64,000 nt of DNA, taken from Micropterix aruncella (taxonomy: Eukaryota > Arthropoda > Insecta > Lepidoptera > Micropterigidae). The translations under genes were made by a program, and so were the position numbers. Under the pieces are notes generated by a model that was not told where the DNA came from, made no database searches, and saw only the letters and a list, made by a program, of their open reading frames with translations. The DNA is taken from contig OX155960.1 of the NCBI GenBank assembly GCA_944548615.1, positions 29,110,056 through 29,174,055 on the forward strand. The letters are read 5' to 3'. Below, one piece after another: positions 47,770 to 60,176 of the stretch (positions are counted from its first letter, which is position 1; every line of letters starts with the position of its first letter).

Positions 47770-48740
47770 CGTTCGTTGATAACGAGTACGCAGGTACGAA
47801 TTTGAAATAACCGCCTCGCGCTGTGGTGTATTCAGACGTAGGCGGCCAATTTGATATGATACAATTTGACAACTCTATCTAGCGGTGGCGGTGTTTACCA
47901 GCGTTGTAGCGTAGTACGTTATATCGCTAATAGGTGTCTCCGGTGTATGGCTGACAGCATCGATATGGTTGCTCGGTAAAAATCGGATGAATCGGATGCT
48001 CTCGTGCAGAAACAGCTGTTGTCGAATATTGTTAGACGGTATATGAAACCACAAAATTGTTTGTATGTAAAAAAATGTTTGTATGTAAAAAATTATGTAT
48101 AATTTATGGCGTATATACGTTACGGTTATTATTGGTGTAGTCGTCAGGTCGTTGTACTGTGCGTCCATATGATCAGTGGTGCGTCCTTTCGGATGAAAAA
48201 GAAGAAATGAAATATTCTAAACCGCGCTAATAGTGCGCTGTTTTCGCGACTCAGTTTTCGCGTTGGTTTTGCACAGAATACAGCCGCTTCCGCCGGAAAA
48301 AAAAACACTTCACCACGGGCTAAGAAGCTTAAGGTACAATATACTTCTATTTCTTAATGAATTTAACTAGTATTTATTTGCAAAATCAAATAATAATTTT
48401 GCCGTACAAAATTCACGTTAGGTAGGTACAATTGTTAGGTAGGATTATATCCATATATAATTCACAGCAGAATCAATTGTAAGTATCAAGGGAAGTGCCT
48501 TTTGTGTGTTACTGAGCCTTAACAAGAAGGCCAAAGACAACAATAAATGCATGTTGCTAAAGCGGTTTTAGAAACGAGAAGAGCCTTCTCCGCCACTCGA
48601 TAATAGCACCTCCCCTCCCCGGTTCCATAATAAGTCCTGAAAGCCGCGACATTCATAAAGAAAACTAAAACAACAAGGAAACGAAGCTACTCCTGGATAA
48701 AAACCCTGTGAGGTTACGGTATGCTATCAAAAAATGTAAG
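47770..48740. other. LINE upstream region and anonymous sequence
   Basis: This stretch may contain the LINE's 5' untranslated promoter region (GC-richer to about 48050). No exact start, target duplication or gene can be placed. Confidence 0.4.
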
Positions 48741-48752
48741 AAAGTTCATAAA

Positions 48753-48950
48753 TGGCGTTTGTAGCCGCGTTGACACCGGTTCTCCTCATTGTTAACGAAG
48801 TTAAGCAGCGTTGAGCGCGGTCAATACTTGGATGAGTGACCGCCTGGTGTTTGACTGCGTGGTGCTGTAACAGCCCACCTAGAAGATGTTGCAACAAGGC
48901 GGGTTCCACAAAAAGGCATCGACCTTGTGGAAAAAAATAAGGCAAAAACG
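48753..48950 (+). repeat. 5S-rRNA-derived SINE-like repeat
   Basis: Positions 48753-48868 follow insect 5S rRNA: CACCGGTTCTCCTCA, AACGAAGTTAAGCAGCGTTG, GCGCGGTCAATACTTGGATG and AGTGACCGCCTGGTGT. The internal polymerase III control elements (box A AGTTAAGCAGCG, intermediate element TACTTGGATG, box C GATGAGTGACCGCCTGG) remain readable. An unrelated body follows, AACAGCCCACCTAGAAGATG to AAAAATAAGGCAAAAACG. A 5S head with a foreign body is the layout of SINE3-class elements. A 5S pseudogene with chance flank is the alternative. Confidence 0.65.
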
Positions 48951-49292
48951 TCTAATGAGTCGAATGTGCCATCTAGCAGAGAAATGTACGTACTATCGAG
49001 TGGCATACCTATTTAGCAAACAGTACCTACGGGACGCAGAATGTCGTAATATATAAAAAAAAACGAATTAGTATTGAACCGTAATAAAATGATAATAACG
49101 ATTAATCGTCCTGGTTATTATGAAAAAACTATTAGGTAATAGTCGCAGCCAAAACAATCCAAAGGGAGGAGGAATTCAAGTAAGAGTAGAAATTCAATAT
49201 GATCTATAAAATTAGTACTTTAAAGATGAAGAACTTCAAAGAACTGAAGTTATATTCATAGGAATAATTAGTAAATATATTAAAATAAATAA

Positions 49293-49662
49293 AAAGACGA
49301 CTCCCGTTACAGAAAGTAAACTATTGTATTCATATTTTATTAGTGTTTATTAAAGAAATATTTGAAGTTTATGTATTTATCCTTATAGATACATGTATAT
49401 TTCCAGAATATTTTCAATCAGACCTTTCATTTGATACTAAACACGATATTATATTTATGTTAATTTATTGACATTTAGACAACTACTTAGGTACTTGATG
49501 TTTGGACAGTTAGCTACCCTATGACGCTAATGATGACATAACGATTCTAACAATATTACACACTTCTAAATCGGTTCAAGTGGTTATAAGTTATGGTAGA
49601 ATAAAGAAACGGAAATATACATAGATGAACCTGAACACATTTTTGCTGGGCAGTCGTGTAAA
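49293..49662. mobile_element. Non-autonomous DNA element (ACACGACTG ends), copy d
   Basis: Left AAAAAGACGACTCCCGTTAC; right GGGCAGTCGTGTAAAAAA. Inside are TATTTATCCTTATAGATACA, CAGACCTTTCATTTGATACT and AATAAAGAAACGGAAATATA, as in copies b and c. Confidence 0.75.
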
Positions 49663-49689
49663 AAAGAAAGTAATTATATTACGCACTGA

Positions 49690-50240
49690 TTATAATTTCC
49701 TTCTTATTTATTATAATATTAATACATAATCGTTGACTGGCATTGCAGAAGGTTGAGCCCGTGGCGTGAAGCATGTCGTCTCAGGAGGTAATAAAATTGG
49801 CATACCGGTCAACGTCCTCTGCACGATTTGCACTTGAATGAGTCGCATTGCGCCGGCCTATCATTAGCCAGTCGGCGACTGCAGCGACCTATACTTTGAC
49901 GTGTATTGTGCATTACGTTTGTAATCATATATTGGTGCGTCGCTAAACGGAACAAAACGAAAGAAGGCTTCACGCTGTCATTGTTATCATCGCATCACTA
50001 TCATCATTTGCGCTACCACAACGCAATGTGAATGTTGACATCAGCCTTATTTCTATATCGTAATATTGCACCTCATTACAATATTTATTTTAAATAGCTA
50101 ACATACTGAAACTACAAAGGAAGCAGATAAATTCCTCGAGGTCGAATGCACTCTTTTCGATACTTATGTCCCAAACTCGACTCTCTGGGCGCACACCCGT
50201 CACACTGCACTATCAGTGCCTGTGTCTGCGTCCGGCGCTG
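49690..50240. other. Anonymous sequence, moderately GC-rich at 49740-49960
   Basis: No frame or RNA gene is supported. The composition shift could mark an old element or an untranslated exon. Confidence 0.3.
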
Positions 50241-50246
50241 ACTTAA

Positions 50247-51022
50247 CCCATTCGAGATAGCACATATTTTTGGAGACCATCCTCAGAATCCTTTTTTAAA
50301 AAGTTAATATTGACCATTTGTGATCAAAAATATGATTGCAATAAAAATCAGTTGCTTTGTAACACCATTTGTACAAATAAGAGGATTGCAAACCATGTGT
50401 GCAGGTAGGTCTTCTGAATGTTATTATTACGAGGGATGGATTAAACACCAGGTGTGCAATGTAAAATAAAATAAGAACACTGTATTAAATTGAATAAGAT
50501 TTTTCCAAAAATAATCAGGTAAAATGAAATCGTAATTTTAGGTTCTGTAATGAAGAAAAGAATATAATCCATATACATAAATAAAACATATTTTTTAAGA
50601 AGCAGTACAACGTAAGAAATTTACCTGGAAAGACGAATCTTACTTTTTTTGTGCATAATGATAAATCTTGAAACAATCTCCCAAGCATAATCCAGGGTTA
50701 CCGACACAAGCAGGGCAAGAGTAATTAGTGCGTCTATATTTACCGTCTTTGGAGCATTGCCGACAAATCTTTTTTTGCACTTTTCTGTTCTGACCATATA
50801 GCCCTAGCTTTGGGTCACTCATTTTAGTGCGCCTGAATTGAAATCAACATCAAATTTTATTTTTACACACTTCAAAGATTATTTTTGTTTTAAACTAGTC
50901 TTGTCCTGACGGCTGCTTTTTCCATACTGACTGATAATTGCGATTCAATATCATTGCACAAACAGGGTGCAACCGATTTCCGAGCTAAAAAGACACACGG
51001 TTTGCAGTTGGTCTCGAATGGG
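50247..51022 (-). mobile_element. Internally deleted piggyBac element
   Basis: TTAA at both edges (50243-50246 and 51023-51026) encloses perfect inverted ends CCCATTCGAGA. TTAA duplication is diagnostic of piggyBac. Length is 776 bp against roughly 2.5 kb for full elements. The only coding sequence left is the C-terminal cysteine-rich domain at 50640-50822; the catalytic domain is gone. Confidence 0.88.
50640..50822 (-). CDS. piggyBac C-terminal cysteine-rich domain, stand-alone ORF
   Basis: A 60-residue open frame starts at an ATG (MSDPKLGLYGQNRKVQKKIC). The Cys/His pattern CRQC, CPAC, LCLGDC, FKIYH matches the zinc-binding domain at the end of piggyBac transposases, which binds the element's terminal repeats. 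All expected metal ligands seem present. The frame is open only a few codons above the ATG, where an in-frame TGA lies, so this is a self-contained small ORF between intact terminal repeats. By family knowledge, such a peptide could still bind DNA without cutting; whether it is expressed is unknown. Confidence 0.75.
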   Translation of the reverse strand: MSDPKLGLYGQNRKVQKKICRQCSKDGKYRRTNYSCPACVGNPGLCLGDCFKIYHYAQKK

Positions 51023-51109
51023 TTAAACATCATCCACATTTACATATCCGTGCTCCTGCGCTCTCATGTTAACCACTAACTTCCAGCTGCCACCAAAACC
51101 ATTGCAGGT

Positions 51110-51530
51110 TCTTAACGGTTCCGTGCAGCTTAGGCCTGATGGCCTGTCTCAAGTCACGGTTCAGCTCCCAACCGGTAGCCTACTCGAAGAGGGATTAACC
51201 TGGAAGAGCCGCCTTGAACTCTGCCTGCGGCTGTAACCTACAGTGGTAGACAGTTGGGATCGGAGATTCCGATCCGGAGGAACACCCAGGGGGGAACTGG
51301 TCTTTGTGCACCGTGCAGCATCAGCCAATCGGCTATGCAATCCGGCAAATACGAGGGGAGTCTGGAAACGTACGTTTCCTGAGCAGCGGGGTAGTTATCG
51401 ACCTCACGTCATCTCTTCTTAGACACGATCTATTGAGAAACCGATCCCGTGTGATCTTGACAGGCAAAGGGCGCCTCCGTTCTCGATAATATCAAACTGA
51501 ATTACCGCTAACATCAGGTAGAGGCCGCGC
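51110..51530 (+). repeat. Dispersed repeat family G, copy 2
   Basis: Begins ACGGTTCCGTGCAGCTTAGG, as does the copy read back from 64000. It includes GGAGTCTGGAAACGTACG and the peptide pattern RSRVILTGKGRL (RSRVTMAGKGRL in copy 3). GC-richer than its surroundings. Confidence 0.65.
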
Positions 51531-52380
51531 AATCGATAGATAGATATATAGAGATATGTCTAGAGATAGAGATAGGCCAGAGATGCGATTTTAAACAGTA
51601 AATGAGGAGCACTCGCAGTCGCCTAAGTTCGGAATGAAAATTTTAGTTATTTATAAATTAAATTTGTCGCCAAAAACATAATAAAAATATAATTCCAAGA
51701 ATAATGCAAATTAGTCCATTTGTATCCCTCTTTAGACATAGAGATCTGACTAATGCTATGAAATGTCACGCAGGCTTCACTACCGGATATTAAGTTACCT
51801 ACCATAACAGCTAAAAAAATATATTATAGATGACGTCAACAAGCAATTGCTTTAAATGCATGGCCCTTACAATTTCTCAATCAATCGCCGCATTTGCAAA
51901 CGCCGTATGCGGTCAAGTTGTTGCGATTGCGCAACGATTGCGGTTAAAATACGACCATTCTACTAAGGCTCAAGTTTCGGTAAACTGTGCGATTGTGCAA
52001 ATGTGGTCACGTGGCCGCTTTACGACGTTTTTTTGGAAAAAGTCTCGCTTCTGTTTGTAAAATTGCGGTATTATCGTTACGTACAGCCAACTTCTGCGAT
52101 TGCGCGGTGGCGCATAAACATTACGGCAAAGTTGCTAATATTTCGTTCAAACGCTTTGTTTTAATTGAACTTTTTAAGTTTTATTAATCGGGTTTTACTT
52201 AATGTTGAATTTTCGATTATTGTCACATGTCAGTTGTTGTTTCCATAATAGCTTCCATAGTTTTTTTTGTTATTTTGTAAACTTTAAAACTATCGCAGTT
52301 ATTTTACGATAATTATAGAAAAGTGATCATTGCCGTCAGTCGAGTTAGTGGAGTTTGGTACAATTTGGGTCAGTGGAGTT
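51531..52380. other. Anonymous sequence
   Basis: A short (GATA)n-like stretch lies at 51535-51580. The recurring phrase ATTGCG/GCGATTGCGC at 51880-52110 is only suggestive of an old tandem repeat. No gene is supported. Confidence 0.35.
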
Positions 52381-52382
52381 AA

Positions 52383-52605
52383 TCCTACTACTATTATAAA
52401 CGCGAAAGTTTGTAAGAATGTATGTATGGATGTTTGTTACTCTTTCACGCAAAAACTACTGAATGGATTTTGATGAAACTTTATAATAATATAGCTTACA
52501 CATCAGAATAACACATAGGCTATAATTTATAAAGATATATAGTTTCCTATCATCATTATCACAATTTTCCATCACCACGCGGGTGAAACCGCGGGGCGCA
52601 GCTAG
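52383..52605 (+). mobile_element. Short non-autonomous Helitron
   Basis: It starts TCCTACTACTATTATAAACG after an A and ends CCGCGGGGCGCAGCTAG before a T. The end shows the hairpin (GCGGGTGAAACCGC) followed by CTAG, and insertion between A and T, both Helitron hallmarks. Inside are TTACTCTTTCACGCAAAAAC and AATAACACATAGGCTA, wording typical of Helitrons that are abundant in Lepidoptera. No protein is encoded. Confidence 0.82.
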
Positions 52606-52689
52606 TGATTTCATAAGCTGAAAATGTTTGTTTTCTACTCTTTATTGTGAAATTTTACAATGAGTGTGTTTATTATCATACGATAATCT

Positions 52690-52855
52690 CTTGCAAGCAA
52701 CCCTACAATGAAGGTGCATATGGGCGTGTAAATGCGGTTCCGTATATTTGATTGCAACGGAACAATCCGTTAATTTGACCCAGCCGGGAATCGAATCCGA
52801 GACCTTGCAATGTAAGTCGACGAATTAGCCGGGCCGTGGCATTTTGTATTTTGTA
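52690..52855 (-). repeat. tRNA-type SINE
   Basis: Read on the minus strand, GCCACGGCCCGGCTAATTCG and AGGTCTCGGATTCGATTCCC resemble polymerase III A and B boxes at normal spacing. The B box GGATTCGATTCCC is close to the tRNA consensus. A non-tRNA body follows (CAAATTAACGGATTGTTCCG). It does not fold as a complete tRNA, so a SINE head is more likely than a gene. Confidence 0.55.
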
Positions 52856-53164
52856 CATGTCGTTAAAATTAACAAGAAAAAGATTTTTACTATTAAAAGA
52901 TCATTTGTAAGTTATCAGGTGACAGCCTGATTTAAATCATTCTGTATATAAGTTCAGCTGTTGAATAGTCTTTCAGATGGCGCTGAACTTAATTGGAAGG
53001 ACAAATATTTTGTATGTAATTTTCTTGAAATTCGGTTAATAGCTTCAAAGCTTTGCGTACGATTGAGGTCGAAATATGTCTCCATTCGAGCAGTTTCCCT
53101 TATATTCGACCCTGCCACCGGAATCATTTTCCGAAAGCACTTCAGATGCCTATAATAGGAAGAC

Positions 53165-54393
53165 CTATACTTATTATTACACTTAGGACCTATACTTTTT
53201 ATTCTGTACGTTAGCGGCATCGTTGCATGCTTCAAATATTCAAAATTTCTGATGTAGGCAGATAACTTAAAGATATATAAAATTATTAAATCTGAAAACG
53301 ACTGTGTTCTCCTCCAGAAGGATCTAGACTCTTTGAAAATATATTGTAACAAAAACAGGATAAAAATGAATGTAGCAAAATGTTTCCACGTAAGCTTTAC
53401 GCGAAATATCAGATCGATGACATTCATATCGCGACGTGCACTTCTATTAAGGACCTAAGTGTAGTTTTAGATGACAGATTAAGCTTTCGGGCACATATTG
53501 CAGCTATCGCCGAAAAATCTAATAAAATGTTTGGCTTTATAATTCGCGCATCGAAATCATTCACCGATCCATAAATATTGAAGGTATTATACAATGCGTT
53601 TGTTCGATCTCACCTTGAGTTTGCTTCTCCAATATGGTCTCCCTTTTATATGGTCCACATTAACAGACTGCAAAATATCCAAAATAAGTTCGTTCGATAT
53701 TTAAATTTCAAGACGAAAAGTTATTGTAATACTACTAATGAGGCGACCTTACTATTTAAAATAAATTCGCTATATTATCGGCGCAACTTGAATGATGCTC
53801 TGTGCCTCTATGAAATAATGAACGGTATATTCGATTGCTCTGACCTGGTGGGAGCGATCAATATTAACGCCCCAATGAGGACCAGACGCCAATTTGACCT
53901 GTTTCGATTGCCGCGTTTTAAAACTAATGCATCAAGGAATGGAGTACTCACACGCTGCTGTGAGCTTTATAATACCAATTTAAATGGTATTGATATGTTT
54001 AATAATTCCATAACCACTTACAAATACTGCGTAAATCAAACCCTAACCGACACAATAAGCTGACTATTCGTGTTTATCTATTTTTATTGATTATTATTAT
54101 TATTATTATGTTTTATATACGCCATTACTAATATCATACACGCTCACACTCCACACTTACACGCTCAACACACTCCCACAAACACATACACACACCCTGC
54201 ATACTAGACTCTTATGTAGTTCTAAAATTGAAGGTACATTAGTTTTATTAAGTAGTTTTAAAAAAAACGTAATTTATGTAATTTTATTGAAATTCGTAAC
54301 CGGTTTTATTTGTTGTAAATCTGCATACATTTAAAAATATATTATTACTGTAATACTGTGTGATTTCTCAATAAAGAATTGAATTGAATTGAA
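53165..54393 (+). pseudogene. 5'-truncated, broken LINE ORF2 with GAATT tail
   Basis: The plus strand reads GPILFILYVSGIVACFKYSK, then FLM-stop-ADNLKIYK where the catalytic YADD has become stop-ADN, and NRIKMNVAKC. After a frameshift near 53400 it continues IKDLSVVLDDRLSFRAHI and, past another stop (53572), SHLEFASPIWSPFYMVHI and the last 161 codons to 54063. The layout matches ORF2 of the LINE at 43503 at lower identity. The untranslated tail ends GAATTGAATTGAATTGAAT at 54375-54393. Catalytically dead. Confidence 0.82.
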
Positions 54394-55058
54394 TAATCCG
54401 GAACAAACTGAGAATCTCTCAGAGGAAACTCTTCAGCGTGTTCAGGAATTTGATTTTATATAAGATTTATCATTCTTTTTAAAGTCAGTTTCTTCTGTTT
54501 TTCCGCGGGTAATCGCTAAATAATAGACAACAATCGTCGATTCTAATTAACAGGAAAAACACTAATATCGACGATTAATCGTGTCGTAATGGTAATCGGT
54601 TGCATCCCTAATTGAGACGTAGTCCGGAGAAGTACGCTTAGGGTGACTCGGTTGACAATAGATCACTCTTCTTTTGGAGATGAATAATTTTGAAACAGAA
54701 TTGCTGTTTTTTTCCCATTGAATAATATTTATTTAACTTTTGAATATTATTCCCATTGAATATTATTTTTTTAATTTCCGAACTAATAATAAGGACTGGA
54801 TTCTGTAGTTACGTTTATGACGTCGTTGCTAACGTGATGAAGTATTGGCAAATCACGCCACGACATAGAGAATATATACATACAACTCTACATATTCTCA
54901 TACACTCTACATATTATCATTATTTATCTCCAATTTACCAAATTCTAAATCCAATATTTTATTTAAAAATGCATTTTCCCGCCCATTACACCCCTCTCCC
55001 AGCAACACAGAGGAATGCGGGTAGTTGCAGGTGACAGCTTCGACTGCAGTATTCTTCA
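54394..55058. other. Anonymous sequence
   Basis: No supported feature. ATTGAATATTATT repeats near 54716-54770 are short. Confidence 0.35.
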
Positions 55059-55567
<509 letters not shown>

Positions 55568-55616
55568 GTCATCCTTTAAACGAATTCTTTAAAAAAAGAT
55601 TTTACAAAAAACCAAT

Positions 55617-55841
<225 letters not shown>

Positions 55842-55844
<3 letters not shown>

Positions 55845-56057
55845 ACACTTTAGGGTTTTTGGTTAGTAAAAGGGATAGAGTTGAGTACCTTAGCCGAACG
55901 TTTCGGAGCCCGTGGCTCCTTCCTCAGCGGCGAGAAGAATACTAGTAAGAATAGAAGTATTCTTCTCGCCGCTGAGGAAGGAGCCACGGGCTCCGAAACG
56001 TTCGGCTAAGGTACTCAACTCTATCCCTTTTACTAACCAAAAACCCTAAAGTGTATA
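55842..56057. repeat. Palindrome 2: 102-bp perfect arms, 12-bp loop, copy A
   Basis: Arms 55842-55943 and 55956-56057 are exact reverse complements. Each arm contains CGCTGAGGAAGGAGCCACGG, then GCTCCGAAACGTTCGGC. This is a short hairpin (GGAGCC/GGCTCC) framed by CTGAGGA and GAAAC, as in the tails of Penelope-like retroelements and similar to a hammerhead ribozyme core, but with an extra A and no visible cleavage stem. No protein is encoded. Confidence 0.95.
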
Positions 56058-56082
56058 AAAATACAAAATTTTCAATAAAAAA

Positions 56083-56259
<177 letters not shown>

Positions 56260-59200
56260 AATTCTGCTGAATGTTATTAGTAGACGAAATATAAGCTGGC
56301 GTATTTGTCATTAGGATCTCGCCACCTTTTTCACACTTTATGTTGCATTAGCATCCAAATATGCAATTAAATAGGTGAAATAATTATCGCTTGCACGCTC
56401 TACTTTCGGTCTACTTGGTGTCGAGACCCCAAATGGGGATCAACCCCAAATGAAGATCAACTGTCAACAGAAGGAAGTCTAACAACTGAATCTATTGTAT
56501 AATATTGATCATATCTTAAGTAACTAATTACTAAGTCAAGTATTGGATGCGTTTTATAGTCGAAAACCGTTTATCTACTCAGATGAGTAGGGAATTAGTA
56601 GGGAAAGCATTAGGGACTCAAGTAGTAGGGAAAGCATTCCTTGATGGACGACTTCCACAACACTCGTGGACGTCTTAGTCAGAACGTTAAATATACTCTT
56701 ATTTCATAATATACTTCACAAAAAAAAATTTAAAAAAATATGCTTTACATTTAAAACTTATAATCATATTGAAAAGTTTCTTTATGAAATTGTAATGACA
56801 ATTTTCATTTTAATCTATGGCCGTTTCCCATAAAGAAGTAACCACCGGGGGAACTGCCATTTTGATTTTTGATTGAGAGGTCATTGTAAACCTTAAATCG
56901 TTACCGCTTTTTTATCCATATAGTGTATTTTTACAACTATTTCGGGCATTGTGTTTTAGTAATAAAGAGATTAGTTCTAATGTATCTACTATTGTTATGC
57001 AGAATATTATGAATCACTCTTTGATTCAATGGCTGTGCCGCAGAAGATTGCTGTAGTTGTTGCTCCCAAACGTTGAATTTCATTATAATCTATATTATCA
57101 GCAAATATTTACTGAAATATGGATAGATGTAACATATTAACCTAAATCTACGATATATTCCTAAAAATCAAAACAAAAAAAGGCTTTTACAGTTTTAAGT
57201 GGCACTTAAGTATTATACAGCGGATACTCAAGTAATACGCATTAGTTGCCTTGTTCGCAATCTAATATAATATATTATTATTTAGGTAAAATTACATTGA
57301 AATTTAACTGATAATGTGTATTTAAGAGTTTCTTTATGAAATTGTAATGATAGTTTCAATACACGCGGTAATAATAGAAAATTTGAATAATCGGCATTAC
57401 ATATTTGTTTTAATCTTCTCGTCATTATTGCATGTCCTAAAATGCGATATTTATAGTAAAATTCTGGTTGAATTTGGTGCCTTTCTCCAAAACAGTAGGC
57501 CATACGTTATTAAGGAGTGGAAGATCAATTAAGTGACTATAGAATAAAAATATAATTAATGCCCGGGTCAACTTGCGTATTTTCGCTGAAATAAAGAGCG
57601 CGCAGCCAACTTGCGTGACAGAGACTGCTAATATTGGCAGAGAAATAATATTAGCATTAATAATAATAATTGATAGAGACTGCTAATTTTTATATTAATT
57701 TATATCAATATAATATAATGATATTGCTTCGATTCACTGCGCGCCTAAAACAGTAAGCGAAAATTTCGTCTATTATTCCATAGATCGAAAAATAAACGAT
57801 ATTACGAAAAATGGTCAAAACAATTTACTTAGGTATTTTAAGATGTGCATTGCAAGTATATATAGGGTGGATAACATTCACAAAAAAATAAAAAATCACA
57901 AAAAAATGTTTCTGGTTCTATCGACATATTTTTAACTATTTATGTTCTGTCAGGATAAAACCTCGGAAAAACAGTCTACTTTCCAAATTAATTTTTGAAG
58001 ATAGATAATAGCGGTGCTAGTATGTGAAATATTGGTTTAAAGTAATCGCAGCTGACTTTATACGGCCCCTTAAGTCCGAGAAGTAAAGTATTGATCAATA
58101 CTCGACTATAGCAAAGGAGAAAAAACAAGTGCACGCGGCGCGTCCGGCTTACGTCGTTATTCTATGACTATACTATAATTTATGTTACGTTTATGACTTT
58201 GTTATTTATGATTTAACTTTATTATTTGTACCCGCGTTTACCAAATAGTCACATTAACCCGGTTTAACCAGTGGATATTGCTACTAAGCAAATAGGCCAT
58301 ACGCATAAACAATAGCCAATAGGCCCACCTATTTATATACTTTGGTGTTCAATACAGTTTTTCAACAACAACAATTATAGAATATGGGGTCAGAAACATC
58401 TGTAAAAGGCCATTGCTGGTACCAGGTGTGATTTTTAAAGATAAATTGTGAACAACACCTACAATGTGTTATTTTTTGAAAAGCATTAAGCAAGTGAGAC
58501 AACATGAAGCGAATTAAAACGAAAAGAATAGTACATGCAAAATATTTTTACAGTTGTAACTGTTTTCAGTAGTGTAAAAATATTCGAGAAACACATCTAC
58601 TTTCGAAATTGTAACTATAGGGACTTGTAGTTTGGAGATGTCAACTACTACGGGCGAACCCGCCATCCTAGGAAGTTATAACGATATTAGATCGTTCTTA
58701 CAACAGTAGGGTGAACACACAGAGATTTTTATTTTTTTGGTTGTAGTCTTTATTTATAAAAAAGATAAAAATTACACGTCACAGTTCTCCACTAAGATAA
58801 TTATATTATCTATTTTAGCTTTCTTTACGTTAAGTAGTTGTACTAACATCCTAACCTAATCGAAACTAACCTATAATCCTATAATAACTAGATGGATTTA
58901 CACTAATAAATATTTACGGTAGATAAATGATCCACTCAATTAATATACCTACTTCCTAACCTAACCTATCACAACGTAACCTATATTAACTATTATATCT
59001 TTGATTACTCTAAATATATGTACTTACTTTGATTAATTAGACGATTACAAAAATAAATCATTACACTAATCGAATGATTGACACTAGATGGATGTACTTA
59101 CGCCCTATCATAACCTAACTAGCTTGATTTACCCTAATTATATGTACTTATTTCCACCTAGATGGATGTATTTACGCCCTAACATAAACCCTTCATCCAC

Positions 59201-59466
59201 CCTTCATGCAAAAGGATACGCTTTGTTTTTGAGATGTGGATGAAGGGTGATCGTTCGCTAGCGATAAAGGGATCCCATTAAACCTACAGTGTACCGTCGA
59301 AAGTGGTACTCATCCAAGAATACATCTCGTTTAAACAATAAGCATTTCCCAGTCCAGTCCGGGAAAACCTTCCAGCTATGTAAGTGGCTTTTATTATTTT
59401 TATTTTTTCATCAAAGTGTCATCCTTTAAACGAATTCTTTAAAAAAAGATTTTACAAAAAACCAAT

Positions 59467-59697
<231 letters not shown>

Positions 59698-59913
59698 TAT
59701 ACACTTTAGGGTTTTTGGTTAGTAAAAGGGATAGAGTTGAGTACCTTAGCCGAACGTTTCGGAGCCCGTGGCTCCTTCCTCAGCGGCGAGAAGAATACTA
59801 GTAAGAATAGAAGTATTCTTCTCGCCGCTGAGGAAGGAGCCACGGGCTCCGAAACGTTCGGCTAAGGTACTCAACTCTATCCCTTTTACTAACCAAAAAC
59901 CCTAAAGTGTATA
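59698..59913. repeat. Palindrome 2, copy B
   Basis: Same 102-bp perfect arms and 12-bp loop as 55842-56057, with no visible change. Confidence 0.95.
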
Positions 59914-59938
59914 AAAATACAAAATTTTCAATAAAAAA

Positions 59939-60176
<238 letters not shown>

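Noticed and set aside
52690..52855. A tRNA gene on the minus strand
   Set aside because: The B box is good, but the remaining sequence does not form the acceptor and anticodon arms, so a SINE head is more likely.
52954..53427. A 157-residue minus-strand frame
   Set aside because: It is antisense to the plus-strand reverse transcriptase relic, which explains the sequence better.
57282..57503. A 73-residue minus frame present in both duplicated units (also at 61202-61423)
   Set aside because: It occurs twice only because the segment is duplicated. No domain or codon bias is visible.
58850..59190. CCTAACCTAA words suggesting insect telomere repeat (TTAGG)n
   Set aside because: Only two or three imperfect units in a row, scattered among other AT-rich words, and repeated by the tandem duplication; not a telomeric array.
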